From an uncultured Eubacteriales bacterium (GTDB taxonomy: Bacteria > Bacillota > Clostridia > Oscillospirales > Oscillospiraceae), in contig URCK01000034.1 of NCBI GenBank assembly GCA_900546295.1, positions 1-16,528 on the forward strand: a stretch of 16,528 nucleotides of DNA. The letters are read 5' to 3'. The notes under the pieces were generated by a model, which saw only the letters and a list, made by a program, of their open reading frames with translations, was not told where the DNA came from and searched no databases. Made by a program: the position numbers and the translations under genes. Positions 14,750-16,528 of the stretch are shown in pieces. Position 1 is the first letter of the stretch. Each line of letters begins with the position of its first letter.

Positions 14750-14776
14750 CGGCGGGCGCGGATGCACCCGCCGTTT
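14750..14776 (+). terminator. Possible terminator after the lipoprotein gene
   Basis: CGGCGGG (14750-14756) pairs with CCCGCCG (14767-14773), followed only by TTT. The stem is strong but the U tract is short. A further dyad, CTTCAAAA/TTTTGAAG (14793-14811), lies downstream without a T tail on this strand. Confidence 0.4.
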
Positions 14777-14827
14777 CAGCGCCTAAACGGGACTTCAAAA
14801 AAGTTTTGAAGAAAATGAAAAAAGGGC

Positions 14828-14856
14828 TTGACAGTTTCGACACCACGTGCTATATT
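14828..14856 (+). promoter_or_regulatory. Promoter of the tRNA-Ala gene
   Basis: A perfect TTGACA (14828-14833) and TATATT (14851-14856) are separated by 17 bases, about 45 bases before the tRNA. It is a near-consensus promoter, as expected for a stable RNA. Confidence 0.8.
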
Positions 14857-14901
14857 ATCATTTGTTCCGAGTCAAATGGAACGGCAAAAACAAAACGGCA
14901 T

Positions 14902-14977
14902 GGGGGTATAGCTCAGCTGGGAGAGCGCTTGACTGGCAGTCAAGAGGTCAGCGGTTCGATCCCGCTTATCTCCACCA
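14902..14977 (+). tRNA. tRNA-Ala (anticodon GGC)
   Basis: A full cloverleaf of 76 bases includes an encoded CCA. The acceptor stem GGGGGTA pairs with TATCTCC and includes the G3-U70 pair that identifies alanine tRNAs. The D arm is GCTCAGCTGGGAGAGC. The anticodon stem is CTTGA/TCAAG with loop CTGGCAG, giving anticodon GGC (14934-14936), which reads GCC and GCU. The T arm is AGCGGTTCGATCCCGCT, with the standard GGTTCGATCC. It is a single tRNA gene with its own promoter and terminator. Confidence 0.97.
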
Positions 14978-14978
14978 T

Positions 14979-15026
14979 AAAACACCTCGAAACCTGACGG
15001 TTTCGGGGTGTTTTATTGCTTTTTGA
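14979..15026 (+). terminator. Intrinsic terminator of the tRNA-Ala gene
   Basis: A 16-bp stem (14979-14994 with 14999-15014, one G-U pair) is capped by TGAC and followed by TTTTATTGCTTTTTG. It starts two bases after the encoded CCA. Confidence 0.92.
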
Positions 15027-15046
15027 CAGAAAAAATCGTCTGAACA

Positions 15047-15075
15047 TTGAAATTTTGCCTGAAAAAGGGTATAAT
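15047..15075 (+). promoter_or_regulatory. Promoter of the GlpA-like oxidoreductase gene
   Basis: TTGAAA (15047-15052) and a perfect TATAAT (15070-15075) are 17 bases apart. The resulting leader is about 80 bases and contains two small hairpins: CGCTCTC/GAGAGCG (15090-15108) near its 5' end and CAAG/CTTG (15132-15143) next to the ribosome binding site. Confidence 0.75.
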
Positions 15076-15162
15076 TTATTGGCAAGAAACGCTCTCTCCG
15101 TGAGAGCGCTCAACATATTGTTTGCTGGCAACAAGTTTACTTGAGGTGGGAGGAGCATTTTT

Positions 15163-16528
15163 TTGGATTCGGATATCATCATCGTGGGCGCCGGTGTGGT
15201 TGGCTGCGCTCTGGCGCGTGTTTTGAGCCGGTATGACTGCAATGTCGTGGTGCTGGAAAAGGCGGACGACGTGGCGGAGGGCACGAGCAAGGCCAACAGC
15301 GGCATCGTGCATGCGGGCTTCGACGCACATCCCGGCTCGTTGAAGGCGCGCCTCAATGTGGAGGGTGCGGCAATGTACCCTGCGCTCTGCGAGGAGCTGG
15401 GCGTGCCCTACAGCCGTCCCGGCGCGCTGGTGCTGGGCTTTGGTGAGGCGGACCGCGCCACCATCGAAAAGCTTGTAAAGCAGGCCGCGGAAAACGGCGT
15501 GCCCGGCGTGCGCCTTATCGAGCGCGAGGAGATCATGGCGATGGAGCCGAACGTAAACGGCGACGTTGTCTGCGCGCTGTATGCGCCCACGAGCGGCCTC
15601 ACCAGCCCCTATGAGCTGACCTATGCGCTCGCCGACCATGCCGCGCTCAACGGCGTGCGCTTTGAGCGCGATACGGAGGTCACAGACGTAAAGCGCGAGG
15701 GAGAGCTCTGGCGCGTGCAGACGAACAGGGGCGAATACCGCGCGAAGGTGTTCGTCAACTGCGCGGGCGTCTTCGCAGGTGAAGTGCACAACATGATCTC
15801 CGATACGAAGCTGAACATCATCTATCGCCGCGGCCAGTATTATCTGCTCGACCGCGTAACGCCGCTGCCCTTCCGCATGACCATGTTCCAGTGCCCCACC
15901 AGGATGGGCAAGGGCGTGCTCGTTTCTCCAACGGTGCACGGCAATGTGCTCCTCGGCCCGACGGCCGAGGATATTCCTGACGGGAGCGACGTTTCCACCA
16001 CTGCGGACGGGCTTGCAAGCGTGCTCCAGAAGGCGCGCCTGACGTGGCCTGCGGTCAGTGTGCGCGCCGCCATCACGAACTTTTCCGGCATCCGCGCGCA
16101 CGAGGAGCAGGATGACTTTGTCATCGGCAGGGTGTCCGGCGCGGAAAACGCCTTTGAAGCCGCGGGCATCGAGAGCCCCGGCCTTTCCGCCGCCCCTGCC
16201 ATCGCGGAGATGCTCGGCGGCCAGATCGCGGAGGCCATGGGCCTTGCGAAAAAGGCGGACTACCATCCCGCGCTTCCCCAGCCCAAGCCCTTCTACGCTA
16301 TGACGAACGAGGAGCGCGCGGCAGCGGTCGAACGCGATGTACTGTACGGCAATATCGTCTGCCGCTGCGAGACCGTCACCGAGGCGGAGATCCGCGCGGC
16401 GATCCGCCGCCCCGTGGGGGCGCGGAGCGTGGACGGCGTGAAGCGCCGCACGCGCGCGGGCATGGGGCGCTGCCAGGGCGGCTTTTGCAGCCCCCGCGTG
16501 GCGGAGATCCTCTCCGAGGAGCTGCACA
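15163..16528 (+). CDS. GlpA-like FAD-dependent oxidoreductase with BFD-type [2Fe-2S] domain (3' cut by window end)
   Basis: The open frame runs to the window end (455 complete codons). The N-terminus has the FAD Rossmann motif IIIVGAGVVGCALARVL (5-21) with the ribose-binding Glu32, then GTSKANSGIVHAGF (40-53), typical of glycerol-3-phosphate dehydrogenase and DAO-type flavoproteins. NCAGVFAG (199-206) and FSGIRAHE (307-314) are further family segments. Residues about 395-452 form a BFD-like domain with Cys400, Cys402, Cys437 and Cys442 for a [2Fe-2S] cluster. This layout matches anaerobic GlpA and related Clostridial FAD oxidoreductases; the substrate is probably glycerol-3-phosphate or another 2-hydroxyacid. 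The start is TTG at 15163, supported by GGGAGGAG at 15148-15155 and by the Rossmann fold beginning four residues in; no ATG fits. In Firmicutes such genes are often followed by a GlpB-like flavoprotein and a DUF1667 gene, which would lie beyond the window. Confidence 0.9.
   Translation, partial: MDSDIIIVGAGVVGCALARVLSRYDCNVVVLEKADDVAEGTSKANSGIVHAGFDAHPGSLKARLNVEGAAMYPALCEELGVPYSRPGALVLGFGEADRATIEKLVKQAAENGVPGVRLIEREEIMAMEPNVNGDVVCALYAPTSGLTSPYELTYALADHAALNGVRFERDTEVTDVKREGELWRVQTNRGEYRAKVFVNCAGVFAGEVHNMISDTKLNIIYRRGQYYLLDRVTPLPFRMTMFQCPTRMGKGVLVSPTVHGNVLLGPTAEDIPDGSDVSTTADGLASVLQKARLTWPAVSVRAAITNFSGIRAHEEQDDFVIGRVSGAENAFEAAGIESPGLSAAPAIAEMLGGQIAEAMGLAKKADYHPALPQPKPFYAMTNEERAAAVERDVLYGNIVCRCETVTEAEIRAAIRRPVGARSVDGVKRRTRAGMGRCQGGFCSPRVAEILSEELH

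Noticed and set aside
14728..14997. 89-codon open frame running through the tRNA-Ala gene
   Set aside because: Its C-terminal part is the well-known false translation of a tRNA gene, and it has no start context.
15076..16527. 483-codon minus-strand open frame opposite the GlpA-like gene
   Set aside because: The plus-strand frame has a ribosome binding site, an FAD motif and a cysteine-rich Fe-S domain. The antisense frame is Arg/His/Ala-rich low-information sequence.

Overview
The window looks like chromosomal DNA of an anaerobic, GC-rich member of the Clostridia, probably a gut Oscillospirales-type bacterium. The evidence is an [FeFe] hydrogenase with a GltD-like flavoprotein partner, Firmicutes-type RqcH and Mini-RNase III, strong AGGAGG-like ribosome binding sites, classical TTGACA/TATAAT promoters, U-tailed intrinsic terminators and some TTG/GTG starts. 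I infer the taxon; no rRNA or other marker fixes it.

Region 1 (1-2450, minus strand): a two-gene operon of a 508-residue DUF1538 membrane protein and a 222-residue P-II-like protein. Both proteins are internally duplicated. A structured 3' segment and an intrinsic terminator follow. Region 2 (2500-4430): a TetR-type repressor on the minus strand and, divergently, a polytopic membrane protein of the LPG-synthase TM/YbhN family. Its promoter carries a perfect 18-bp palindrome. Region 3 (about 4440-5560): an AT-rich island holding one APH-like phosphotransferase, with its own promoter, a 32-bp perfect palindrome in the leader and a terminator. It is very likely acquired DNA. Region 4 (5572-6454, minus): a small MscS-type mechanosensitive channel.

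Region 5 (6577-10306, plus): a two-gene hydrogenase operon. The first gene fuses a NuoF-type [4Fe-4S] module to a GltD-type FAD/NAD(P)H oxidoreductase. The second, overlapping by 7 bases, encodes an [FeFe] hydrogenase with a full set of N-terminal Fe-S clusters. Together they probably move electrons between NAD(P)H (possibly with ferredoxin) and protons/H2. Region 6 (10267-13101, minus): mrnC-rqcH plus a small membrane-anchored hypothetical protein, an RNA-processing and ribosome-quality-control operon convergent on the hydrogenase terminator.

Region 7 (13131-16528, plus): a lipoprotein of unknown function, a stand-alone tRNA-Ala(GGC) with its own promoter and terminator, and a GlpA-like FAD oxidoreductase with a BFD-type [2Fe-2S] tail. 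That last gene is cut by the window end. Long open frames antisense to the GC-rich genes are shadows and are not annotated. Gene-free stretches are all short. The longest, 6400-6682 (283 bases), holds the mscS-family promoter on the left and the hydrogenase promoter and palindrome on the right, with nothing else recognisable between.
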